A DNA stretch of 64,000 bases from VRUE01 sp963737575 (GTDB lineage: Bacteria > Actinomycetota > Thermoleophilia > Solirubrobacterales > 70-9), in assembly GCA_963737575.1 (NCBI GenBank), contig CAVTTJ010000005.1, positions 186,001 through 250,000 of the forward strand. The letters run 5' to 3'. The translations under genes and the position numbers were made by a program. Below the pieces are notes generated by a model, which did no database searches, had not been told where the DNA came from, and worked only from the letters and a program-made list of their open reading frames with translations. Positions 50,966-58,416 of this stretch are shown piece after piece. The number at the start of each line of letters is the position of its first letter. The first letter of the stretch is position 1.

Positions 50966-51840
50966 TGGCGACCGCCGGGACCGCGGGCGGGGTGGGGGAG
51001 GCGCTCGAGGCCGCCGCCGATGCCCTCGCCGCCGCCGGCGTCGATTCCCCGAGGCTCGATGCGGAGCTGCTGCTTGCGGAGGCCACCGGGTGGGACCGGG
51101 CGATGATCGCGGCGGACCCCGGCCGCGGGATCCCGGCCGACTCGGCGCGGGCGTTCGCCGAGATGGTGCGGCGCAGATTGCGCCGCGAGCCGGTCGCCTA
51201 CGTCCTCGGTCGGCGCGGATTCCGCTCGATCGAGCTCGCGGTCGATCCCCGTGTGCTGGTGCCACGGCCCGAGACCGAGCTCCTGGTCGAGCTGGCGCTC
51301 GAGCTGAAGCCCGCGACGGTGCTCGACGTCGGGACCGGCTCTGGGGCGGTGGCGCTGGCGATCGCCGACGAGCTGGGCGGCTGCGAGGTGACCGCGACCG
51401 ATACCTCGGCCGCGGCGCTGGAGGTCGCGCGCGCCAACGCCGATGCCCTCGGCCTCGCGTCCAGGGTCAGGTTCCTCCCGGGCACGGTCCCGGAGGGCGT
51501 GGATTTCGACCTGGTCGTCGCCAACCTCCCCTACGTGCCCGAGGACGATTGGGGCTCTCTGCAGCCGGAGATAACGGAGTGGGAGCCGCCCAAGGCGCTG
51601 CTCGCCGGCCGCGACGGCCTCGACGCGATCCGTGGCCTCCTCACCCAGATCGCGGACAGTGAACGCAGTTCGTCCCGCTATGCGGGCACAACTGCGTTCG
51701 CTGCGCTCGCGCTGGAGGTCGGGGCCGGTCAGGCGGACGCCGTCGCCGGCCTGCTGGCCGATGCCGGCTTCGGCGCGATCGAGCGCCGCACCGACCTGGC
51801 CGGGATCGAGCGGATCGTCTGGGGAGCCGGAGAACCTTGA
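50965..51840 (+). CDS. prmC: Release factor glutamine methyltransferase PrmC (HemK), with a palindromic insertion
   Basis: The 291-residue enzyme methylates the GGQ glutamine of release factors. The N-terminal helical domain is followed by LVPRPETELLVE, LDVGTGSGAVALAIA (SAM site) and VVANLPYVPEDD. The canonical NPPY is NLPY here. Between the GRDGLDAIRGLL helix and the ALEVGAG strand is an unusual SERSSSRYAGTTAF stretch encoded by a near-perfect DNA hairpin (51657-51703). The next gene starts inside its stop (TTGA). Confidence 0.95.
   Translation: MATAGTAGGVGEALEAAADALAAAGVDSPRLDAELLLAEATGWDRAMIAADPGRGIPADSARAFAEMVRRRLRREPVAYVLGRRGFRSIELAVDPRVLVPRPETELLVELALELKPATVLDVGTGSGAVALAIADELGGCEVTATDTSAAALEVARANADALGLASRVRFLPGTVPEGVDFDLVVANLPYVPEDDWGSLQPEITEWEPPKALLAGRDGLDAIRGLLTQIADSERSSSRYAGTTAFAALALEVGAGQADAVAGLLADAGFGAIERRTDLAGIERIVWGAGEP
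51657..51703 (+). repeat. Hairpin insertion inside prmC
   Basis: CAGTGAACGCAGTT (51657-51670) pairs with AACTGCGTTCGCTG (51690-51703) with one G-T, and CCCGC (51674-51678) pairs with GCGGG (51682-51686) around a TAT loop. The encoded residues fall at the position where other PrmC proteins have a short loop before the LALEVG strand. Confidence 0.7.
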
Positions 51841-52460
51841 AGGTGGTCTCGATCGCGCGCGACGGGGCGCCGGCTGCGCGCTCCGCGCTCGAGCGCTGCC
51901 TGGGCGGGGGCGGCGTGGCGATCTATCCCGCCGACGGCCTCTACGGGATCGCTTCGGACCCCGTCGACCCGGCGCCGATCGACCGCATCTACAGGCTCAA
52001 GGGCCGCGACGACGGCAAGCCCTCGGCGGTGCTCTACTTCTCGCCGCTGGCGATGCGCGAGATCGTCTCCGACCTCGGCCCGCGCGCCCGCGACGCGGTC
52101 GGGGCCCTGCTCCCGGGCTCGGTCACCCTCGTCCTCGACAACCCCCGGCACCGCTATCCGCTCGCCTGCCGCGAAGACCCCGCCCGCCTCGGCGTCCGCC
52201 TGCTCGACGGCCCGCTTGCCGGCGTGATGCACCCGATGTTCCAGACCTCGGCCAACATCAGCGGCGAGCCGGCGCCGTCACGGTTCGAGGACCTGCCGAA
52301 ATCGATCCTTGCCGGGGTCGATCTCGCGATCGACGGCGGCGCGCTGACCGGCTATCCCTCGACTGTCGTCGATATCGCCTCGATCGACGTCGACGGCTCC
52401 TGGGCGATCCTCCGCGATGGGGGCCTTGCCGGCGAGCGGGTCGAGGCGGCGCTCGGGTGA
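51837..52460 (+). CDS. L-threonylcarbamoyladenylate synthase (Sua5/YrdC/YciO)
   Basis: The 207-residue protein is a YrdC-fold enzyme: IYPADGLYGIASDP, RIYRLKGRDDGKPSAVL (the KxR nucleotide site) and TSANISGEPAP. It makes threonylcarbamoyl-AMP for tRNA t6A37. It lacks the C-terminal Sua5 domain, so it is the short TsaC type. The TTG start overlaps the prmC stop, a common actinobacterial pairing. Confidence 0.94.
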   Translation: MKVVSIARDGAPAARSALERCLGGGGVAIYPADGLYGIASDPVDPAPIDRIYRLKGRDDGKPSAVLYFSPLAMREIVSDLGPRARDAVGALLPGSVTLVLDNPRHRYPLACREDPARLGVRLLDGPLAGVMHPMFQTSANISGEPAPSRFEDLPKSILAGVDLAIDGGALTGYPSTVVDIASIDVDGSWAILRDGGLAGERVEAALG

Positions 52461-52467
52461 TCCGCTC

Positions 52468-53271
52468 TCAGCAGTGCTGGGGACCGGGGTGGAACGGCAG
52501 GCGGACGATTCGGAGCGAGCGGTTGTCGTGCTCGTTTTCCTCATAGAGGAGGTTCTGGGGATCGACCCGCATCACGAACGCGAAGCACCCCCGCAGGCCG
52601 CTGACATTGACCCACTGGCGGTCGTATTCGGACGGGTAGATGTCGGACCACCCGACCGAGGTGCCGAGGCGGACCCGCTCGCGGGCCGGGTTCTGATTGC
52701 AGCCCGGGTAGACCCGGTGAGGGGGCGAGCGACGCATCGGCTTGGTCCGCTCGAGGTCGCGCAGGCAGTAGAAGACCTTGGGCCCCTTGCGGACCCGCTG
52801 CAGCGGCCTGCCGTGTTCGTCGAGCGACCAGATCTCCATGCTGAGCGGGTCGTGGACCTTCCAGTAGGAACCGCCCCAGTAGGCGCCGACGTCGTAGAAG
52901 TGGAGCTGGGCGTCGGTGCGGAAGACCTCGACCCCGCCACCGGCCCTGTAGATCGCCTGGTTCGCGTGCATCCAGCCGCGCTTGTACCGCCGCCCGCGCA
53001 GCTCCATCGGGCCGCGTCCGCGGGAGCGGATGTCGCTGGTTGCGTGCAGGAGCGCTCCTCCGCCATGGCCGTAGGCCCCCCCGCTGTGCTCGAGGTAGAG
53101 GTCGGAGGGCCTCCCGACCCGAAGGTCGGGGCAGAGCAGGTGGCCGGAGCCGGGCCCTTCGCAGGGATTGCCCACCCCCGCGCCGCCGCTCGTCGCGCCG
53201 CCGCTCGAGGCGCTGAGCGCCAGCATCGCGGCGGCGCCGACGGCAACCTGGAGTCCGATGCGGAATGCCAC
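52468..53271 (-). CDS. Secreted lysyl-oxidase-like domain protein
   Basis: The 267-residue product starts VAFRIGLQVAVGAAAMLAL, a Sec signal peptide, then CPDLRVGRPSDLYLE, ELRGRR, LHFYDVGAYWG, KVFYCLRD and SVGWSDIYPSEYDRQWVNVSGLRGCFAFVMRVDPQNLLYEENEHDN, the pattern of the lysyl oxidase family. The HxHxH copper site of active oxidases is not intact (AQLHFYD), so activity is doubtful. GTG 53271 start. It faces away from glyA, with 45 nt between the starts. Confidence 0.75.
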   Translation of the reverse strand: MAFRIGLQVAVGAAAMLALSASSGGATSGGAGVGNPCEGPGSGHLLCPDLRVGRPSDLYLEHSGGAYGHGGGALLHATSDIRSRGRGPMELRGRRYKRGWMHANQAIYRAGGGVEVFRTDAQLHFYDVGAYWGGSYWKVHDPLSMEIWSLDEHGRPLQRVRKGPKVFYCLRDLERTKPMRRSPPHRVYPGCNQNPARERVRLGTSVGWSDIYPSEYDRQWVNVSGLRGCFAFVMRVDPQNLLYEENEHDNRSLRIVRLPFHPGPQHC

Positions 53272-53316
53272 CCCCGGCAGGCTATCCCGACCCGTTGCTA
53301 AGGTCGGCCGAGGACC

Positions 53317-54597
53317 ATGAGCGAGCTTCCTGAGAACTTCCAGAGCGCCCCCCTCTCCGAGGTCGACCCCGAGATCTCGGCCGTGCTCGACGCCGAGCTC
53401 CGCCGCCAGCAGGGGACGCTGGAGATGATCGCCTCGGAGAACTTCGTCCCGCAGGCGGTGCTGGAAGCGGTCGGATCCGTGCTGACCAACAAGTACGCCG
53501 AGGGCTACCCGGGACGCCGCTACTACGGCGGCTGCGAGGAGGTCGACGTCGCCGAGCAGCTGGCGATCGACCGCGCCAAGGAGCTGTTCGCGGCCGAGCA
53601 CGCGAACGTCCAGGCCCATGCGGGCGCCCAGGCCAACAACGCCGCCTATATGGCGCTGATCGAACCGGGCGACACGATCATGGGGATGGCCCTCGACCAC
53701 GGCGGCCACCTGACCCATGGGATGAAACTGAACGTCTCCGGCAAGCTCTACGAGGTCGTCGCCTACCACGTCAGCCGCGACGACCTGCGGGTCGACATGG
53801 CCGAGGTCGAGCAGCTCGCCGAGCAGCACCGGCCGAAGGTGATCGTCGCCGGCTGGTCGGCCTACCCGCGCCAGCTCGATTTCGCCGCCTTCCGTGCGAT
53901 AGCCGACAAGGTCGGGGCGAAGTTGATGGTCGACATGGCCCACTTCGCGGGGCTGGTCGCCGCCGGCGAGCATCCCAGCCCGGTTCCTCACGCCGACGTC
54001 GTCACGACGACGATCCACAAGACGCTGTGCGGGCCTCGCAGCGGGATGATCCTCTGCCGCGAGGAACACGCAGCGGCGATCGACAAAGCGATCTTCCCGG
54101 GACAGCAGGGCGGGCCGCTGATGCACACGATCGCCGCCAAGGCCGTCGCCCTGCGGATCGCGGCGACCGAGCCGTTCCGCGCCCGCCAGCGGCAGACAAT
54201 CGCCAATGCGAGGGCGCTGGCGGCCGGGCTCGAGGAGGCCGGGGTGCCGGTCCTCACCGGCGGCACCGACGTCCACCTGATCCTGGTCGACCTGACGCCC
54301 TCCGGCCTCGACGGCAAGACCGCCGAGAGCCGGCTCGAGGAGGTCGGGATCACCGTCAACCGCAACGCGATCCCGTTCGACGAGCGTCCGCCGATGAACC
54401 CCTCCGGCCTCCGGATCGGGACGCCGGCCCTGACCACCCGCGGCCTGCTCGAGGACGACATGCGGGAGATCGCCGCCGTCATCGCCACCGCCCTCACGGA
54501 CGACTTCGAGTCCGAGAAGGCCTCCCTCAACGAGCGAACCCGCGCCCTGATGGACCGCTACCCGCTGTACTCGAACCTCACTCCGGCCGCGGCTTGA
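53317..54597 (+). CDS. glyA: Serine hydroxymethyltransferase
   Basis: The 426-residue PLP enzyme interconverts serine and glycine with tetrahydrofolate. It has LEMIASENFVPQAVLEA, GYPGRRYYGGCEEVD, VDMAHFAGLVAAGEHPSP and VTTTIHKTLCGPRSG with the PLP Lys. GAGGA lies just before the ATG and TAAGGT 12 nt upstream. The rpmE-prfA-prmC-sua5-glyA order is standard for actinobacteria, with the lysyl-oxidase-like gene inserted on the other strand. Confidence 0.97.
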   Translation: MSELPENFQSAPLSEVDPEISAVLDAELRRQQGTLEMIASENFVPQAVLEAVGSVLTNKYAEGYPGRRYYGGCEEVDVAEQLAIDRAKELFAAEHANVQAHAGAQANNAAYMALIEPGDTIMGMALDHGGHLTHGMKLNVSGKLYEVVAYHVSRDDLRVDMAEVEQLAEQHRPKVIVAGWSAYPRQLDFAAFRAIADKVGAKLMVDMAHFAGLVAAGEHPSPVPHADVVTTTIHKTLCGPRSGMILCREEHAAAIDKAIFPGQQGGPLMHTIAAKAVALRIAATEPFRARQRQTIANARALAAGLEEAGVPVLTGGTDVHLILVDLTPSGLDGKTAESRLEEVGITVNRNAIPFDERPPMNPSGLRIGTPALTTRGLLEDDMREIAAVIATALTDDFESEKASLNERTRALMDRYPLYSNLTPAAA

Positions 54598-54653
54598 GTC
54601 AGACTCCGGCCCGGGTGAATTCCTGTGAACCCTGCGATTCGCGAGCCTCACGG

Positions 54654-54764
54654 TCTGGCTCTCCGCGAGCGGCTATGGAGCGATCCGGTCTGAGGTGACC
54701 ACCTCCGTCCCTCCAATGAGCGAGCATCGAAATCTGATTCTCTGCGAGCGGCTACGGAGGGACG
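54654..54764 (+). repeat. Repeat cluster downstream of glyA (second palindrome family)
   Basis: CGTCCCTCC (54706-54714) pairs with GGAGGGACG (54756-54764) around the core TCGAAATCTGATTCTC (54727-54742), which is identical to the core in the GGT gene. A diverged tandem copy lies 79 nt earlier: 54654-54683 matches 54733-54762 at 25 of 30 positions. No gene is visible in 54598-54808. Confidence 0.7.
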
Positions 54765-54769
54765 CATTG

Positions 54770-54806
54770 CCGCCGCCCCCGGACGCGCAGCGGAGGAGGC
54801 GGCGGT
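54770..54806 (+). repeat. 37-nt repeat (partner of 12433-12469 in ftsZ)
   Basis: Identical to the ftsZ copy at 36 of 37 positions, with complementary ends CCGCCGCC (54770-54777) and GGCGGCGG (54798-54805). Here it is non-coding, and its GGAGGAGG (54792-54799) is placed 9 nt before the ATG at 54809, so it may supply the ribosome-binding site of that gene. Confidence 0.75.
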
Positions 54807-54808
54807 AA

Positions 54809-55858
54809 ATGCGCATCTGGGTCGACATGTCCGCCCCCGCGCACGTCCTCGTGCTGCGGCCGATCATCGACCGCCTGCGCGCCCAGGGGCACACTGTCGA
54901 GATCACCTCGCGTGACTACGCGCAGACCCAGGCCCTGCTCGACCTGCACGGGATGCGGCACACGGCGATCGGGCGGCACGGCGGCGCCTCGCGGGTGCGC
55001 AAGGCGTACCGGCTCGGGGCGCGCACGGCGGGGATGATCGGGTTCGGCCGGGGCCGGGGCTTCGACCTCGCCCTCGCCCACGGCTCAAACGACCTCGCGA
55101 TCGCGGCGCGCGCCCTCGGCATCCCCGAGGCCAACATGCACGACTACGAGTACGCGGTCACCCAGCACCACATCGGGTGCCGGCTGGCGAAGCGGGTGAT
55201 GTTCCCCGAGTCGGTCCCCCCCGAGCGGTTGCGGCGGTTCGGAGTCGGGCCGGAGAAGCTGTTCGCCTACCCGGGGATCAAGGAGGAGTACTACCTGTTC
55301 GACTTCGAGCCCGACCCGGGCGCGATGGAGCGGCTCTCGGTCGACACCTCGCGGGTCGTGGTCGTCGTCCGCCCGCCCCCCGACGTCTCGCTCTATCACC
55401 GCAAATCGAACCCGCTCTTCCCGAAAGTCCTGACCAGGCTCGGCCGCGACGAGGATGTCCACGCGATCGTCCTGCCCCGCACCGAGACCCAGCGGGAGTT
55501 CATCGAGACGATGCAGCTGCCGTCGCTGATCGTCCCGCCCGGCGCCGTCGAGGCCCAGAGCCTGATCGCCCAGGCGGACCTCGTCGTCTCCGCAGGGGGG
55601 ACGATGAACCGCGAGGGGGCGGCGCTCGGAACACCCGTCTACACCACCTACGGCGGGCGGCTCGGCGGCGTCGACGAAGAGCTGATCCGGACCGGGCGGA
55701 TGCGGCCGCTGACCGACCCCCGCGCGCTGCAGCTGGAAAAGCGCTCCGCAGGAGCGACTCCGACGAAGAGGGATCCCGCCTTCCTCGTCGAGAGGATCCT
55801 CGGCACCGTCGGAGGCTCGCCATCGCACGGAGAGCGACACCGCGCCCTGACCTCCTAG
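54809..55858 (+). CDS. DUF354 family protein (GT-B-like)
   Basis: The 349-residue protein starts MRIWVDMSAPAHVLVLRPII and has LAHGSNDLAIAARALGIP, SLIAQADLVVSAGGTMNREGAALGTPVYT and RLGGVDEEL, the DUF354 pattern, which has a glycosyltransferase B-like fold. It is probably part of surface polysaccharide synthesis together with the sugar transferase, AsnB and WecA-like genes that follow. Near its 3' end, CGCTCC-GCA-GGAGCG (55742-55756) forms a small stem in the coding sequence. Confidence 0.85.
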   Translation: MRIWVDMSAPAHVLVLRPIIDRLRAQGHTVEITSRDYAQTQALLDLHGMRHTAIGRHGGASRVRKAYRLGARTAGMIGFGRGRGFDLALAHGSNDLAIAARALGIPEANMHDYEYAVTQHHIGCRLAKRVMFPESVPPERLRRFGVGPEKLFAYPGIKEEYYLFDFEPDPGAMERLSVDTSRVVVVVRPPPDVSLYHRKSNPLFPKVLTRLGRDEDVHAIVLPRTETQREFIETMQLPSLIVPPGAVEAQSLIAQADLVVSAGGTMNREGAALGTPVYTTYGGRLGGVDEELIRTGRMRPLTDPRALQLEKRSAGATPTKRDPAFLVERILGTVGGSPSHGERHRALTS

Positions 55859-56523
55859 CCGAGTCCGAGGACACCCGCGCCAGGCTGCAGCACTTCATCG
55901 ACCTGGCGGGGGACGGCGAGTCGCGTCCGATCGACACGGTCCTGCGGGCGCTCGACGTCCTGATCTCATCGGCGATCCTGCTCGTCCTCTCGCCGCTCCT
56001 GGCGCTGACCCTTGTCGCGATCTTCGTCTCCTCCGGCCGCCCGGTCCTCTACCGCGGCGCCCGCATAGGCCGCGCCGGGCAGCTCTTCTGGATGTACAAG
56101 TTCCGCACCCTCGCCCCCGACGCCGAAGCGCGCCTCGGGCCCTACCTCGGCGAGGAGCTCTCGCGCCGGACCGAGGAAGAGGTGACGAGGATCGGGCGGA
56201 CGCTGCGGGCGATCCACCTCGACGAGGTCCCGCAGCTCTGGAACGTCCTCCGCGGCGACATGGCGGTCGTCGGCCCGCGCCCGATCCGGCCCGCGTTCTT
56301 CACCGAGCTATGCGAGGAGATCCCCCAGTACTGGCAGCGGCTGGTGGTCAGGCCGGGGGTGACGGGCTTCGCCCAGACCCGCGTCACCCGCGAGGAGTCG
56401 TGGGCGAACAAGCTCGCCCACGACATGGAGTACATCGCCGACCGCTCGGTCGGCCTCTACTTCAGCGTTCTGGTCGCGACCGTGCCCAAGGTCGCCGGCC
56501 GCGGCCCGGCCGCTCCGGTCTGA
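55822..56523 (+). CDS. Undecaprenyl-phosphate sugar phosphotransferase (bacterial sugar transferase)
   Basis: The product has one membrane helix (DVLISSAILLVLSPLLALTL), then the sugar transferase core: FWMYKFRTLAPDAE, RTLRAIHLDEVPQLWNVLRGDMAVVGPRPIRP and RLVVRPGVTGFAQ. It starts glycan assembly on the lipid carrier. No ATG, GTG or TTG exists in frame between 55750 and the domain. The best candidate is ATC at 55822, which has GGAGG at 55811-55815 (6-nt spacing); CTG 55885 is an alternative. It overlaps the DUF354 gene by 37 nt with the 55822 start (233 residues). Confidence 0.82.
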   Translation: MARRATPRPDLLAESEDTRARLQHFIDLAGDGESRPIDTVLRALDVLISSAILLVLSPLLALTLVAIFVSSGRPVLYRGARIGRAGQLFWMYKFRTLAPDAEARLGPYLGEELSRRTEEEVTRIGRTLRAIHLDEVPQLWNVLRGDMAVVGPRPIRPAFFTELCEEIPQYWQRLVVRPGVTGFAQTRVTREESWANKLAHDMEYIADRSVGLYFSVLVATVPKVAGRGPAAPV

Positions 56524-56553
56524 CCGCGGGCGCGACTGACAGACTGCCGCTGC

Positions 56554-58416
56554 ATGTGCGGGATCTGCGGCGTCGTAACAGCGGGCGGAGACCGCCCCGA
56601 CCTCGACGTGGTCAGGAGGATGAGCGAGCGCCTCGTCCACCGCGGTCCCGACAGCGACGGCCTGCACGCCGACGGCCCGGTCGCGCTGGCGGCGCGGCGC
56701 CTCTCGATCATCGACCTCGAGGGGGGCACGCAGCCGATCGCGAATGAGGACGGCAGCGTCGTCGTCGTCCAGAACGGCGAGATCTACAACTATCGCGAGC
56801 TGCGCCGCGAGCTCGAGCGCTCCGGGCACCGGTTCGCGACCGCCTCCGACACCGAGGTCCTCGTCCACGCATACGAGGAGCACGGCGACGGGTTCGTCGA
56901 GCGGCTGCGGGGGATGTTCGCGATCGCGGTCTGGGACGCGCGCTCCACGCGCCTGCTGCTGGCCCGCGACCGGTTCGGGATCAAGCCGCTCTTCTACCGC
57001 TACGCCGGCGCCTCCCTCTCGTTCGCCTCCGAGCTGAAGGCGATGCTCGAGCAGCCGCAGCTCTCTCGCGCGATCGACCCCCGGGCCCTCTCCGCGTTCC
57101 TCGCCTTCAACTCGGTGCCCGCGCCGATGACGATCTTCGCCGAGGCCCGGAAGCTGCCCGCCGGGTGCACGCTCGCCTGGCAGGACGGCGAGATCGTCGA
57201 GCGCCGCTACGCGCGCCCGCGTCCGGTCGAGTCCGGACAGGCGCGGAGCGGGCCGGCCGGCGAGCTCGCCGAGGAGCTGCGTGAGACGCTGCGCGACTCG
57301 GTTCGGGCCCATCTCGTCGCCGACGTCCCGGTCGGCGTCCTCCTCTCCGGCGGGGTCGACTCCGCCGGCCTGACCGCGCTGGCGGCGGCCGAGTCCCCGG
57401 AGCCGGTCCGGACCTTCTCGATCGGGTTCGAGGAGGCGAGCTTCGACGAGCTCGAGCGGGCGAGGCTGGTCGCCCGCCGCTATGGCACCGACCATCACGA
57501 GCTCGTCCTCCGCCCCGACGCCGCCGAGCTCCTCCCGAGCCTGATCGAGGCCTTCGACGAGCCGTTCGGCGACTCCTCGGCGGTCCCTACCTATCTCGTC
57601 TCGCGGCTGGCCGCGGGGGAGGTCAAGGTCGCGCTCTCGGGCGAGGGCGGAGACGAGCTCTTCGGCGGCTACTACACCTATGTGGCCGACCTCCTTGCGC
57701 CGCGGGTGGCGCCGCTCGCCGCGCTGGCGGCGCCGCTGGTCGAGGCGCTGCCGAGCTCCAACGCGAAGGTCAGCCTCGAGTACAAAGCGAAGCGGTTCGT
57801 CCGCGGCGCGCGGCTTCCGGCACTCGAGCGCCACCACTCCTGGAAGGAGATCTTCCCGGCGTCGACCCGCGCCTCGCTGCTCGGCGAGCGCGAAACGGGG
57901 TGGGACCCGGTCGACCTGCTCCGCGACCGGTATGCGGAAACGGAGGGCGCCGAGCGGCTGGCGCGCCTTCAGGACCTCGATCTCGGCGTCTACCTGGTCG
58001 ACGACCTCCTGGTCAAGACCGACCGATCGAGCATGGCCCACTCGCTCGAGCTGCGGGTCCCGTTCCTCGACCAGCGGGTGGCCGAGTTCGCGTTCGGGCT
58101 GGCGACCCCGCTCAAGGTCCGCGGCTTCTCGAAGAAGCGGCTGCTGCGGCGGGCGCTGGCGCCGCTGCTGCCGAAGGAGATCGTCCGCGGCCCGAAGCAG
58201 GGCTTCTCGATCCCGCTCGCCGCCTGGTTGCGGGGCCCGCTCGAGCCGTTCGCCCGCGAGACGCTCTCGACGGCGACCCTCGAGAGACAGGCCTGCCTCG
58301 ACCCCGGCGTCGTCACCTCGATCCTCGATCGTCACTGCTCCGGCGAGGAGGACCTCAGCCGGCAGCTGTGGGGCCTGATGTCGTTCACACTCTGGTTCGA
58401 TCGCTATGCCCGCTAG
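56554..58416 (+). CDS. asnB: Glutamine-hydrolysing asparagine synthetase (AsnB-like)
   Basis: The 620-residue protein begins MCGICGVV, exposing the Cys2 glutaminase nucleophile, with HRGPDSDG and QNGEIYNYREL. The synthetase half has LLSGGVDSAGL (PPi loop) and SGEGGDELFGGYYTY. It may make asparagine, or, given its place between sugar transferase and WecA-like genes, amidate a surface-glycan sugar acid, as AsnB-like proteins of polysaccharide clusters are thought to do. It overlaps the next gene by 11 nt. Confidence 0.92.
   Translation: MCGICGVVTAGGDRPDLDVVRRMSERLVHRGPDSDGLHADGPVALAARRLSIIDLEGGTQPIANEDGSVVVVQNGEIYNYRELRRELERSGHRFATASDTEVLVHAYEEHGDGFVERLRGMFAIAVWDARSTRLLLARDRFGIKPLFYRYAGASLSFASELKAMLEQPQLSRAIDPRALSAFLAFNSVPAPMTIFAEARKLPAGCTLAWQDGEIVERRYARPRPVESGQARSGPAGELAEELRETLRDSVRAHLVADVPVGVLLSGGVDSAGLTALAAAESPEPVRTFSIGFEEASFDELERARLVARRYGTDHHELVLRPDAAELLPSLIEAFDEPFGDSSAVPTYLVSRLAAGEVKVALSGEGGDELFGGYYTYVADLLAPRVAPLAALAAPLVEALPSSNAKVSLEYKAKRFVRGARLPALERHHSWKEIFPASTRASLLGERETGWDPVDLLRDRYAETEGAERLARLQDLDLGVYLVDDLLVKTDRSSMAHSLELRVPFLDQRVAEFAFGLATPLKVRGFSKKRLLRRALAPLLPKEIVRGPKQGFSIPLAAWLRGPLEPFARETLSTATLERQACLDPGVVTSILDRHCSGEEDLSRQLWGLMSFTLWFDRYAR

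Noticed and set aside
53272..54651. Upstream extension of the lysyl-oxidase-like frame to 727 codons
   Set aside because: The extra part is antisense to glyA; a signal peptide starts at GTG 53271.
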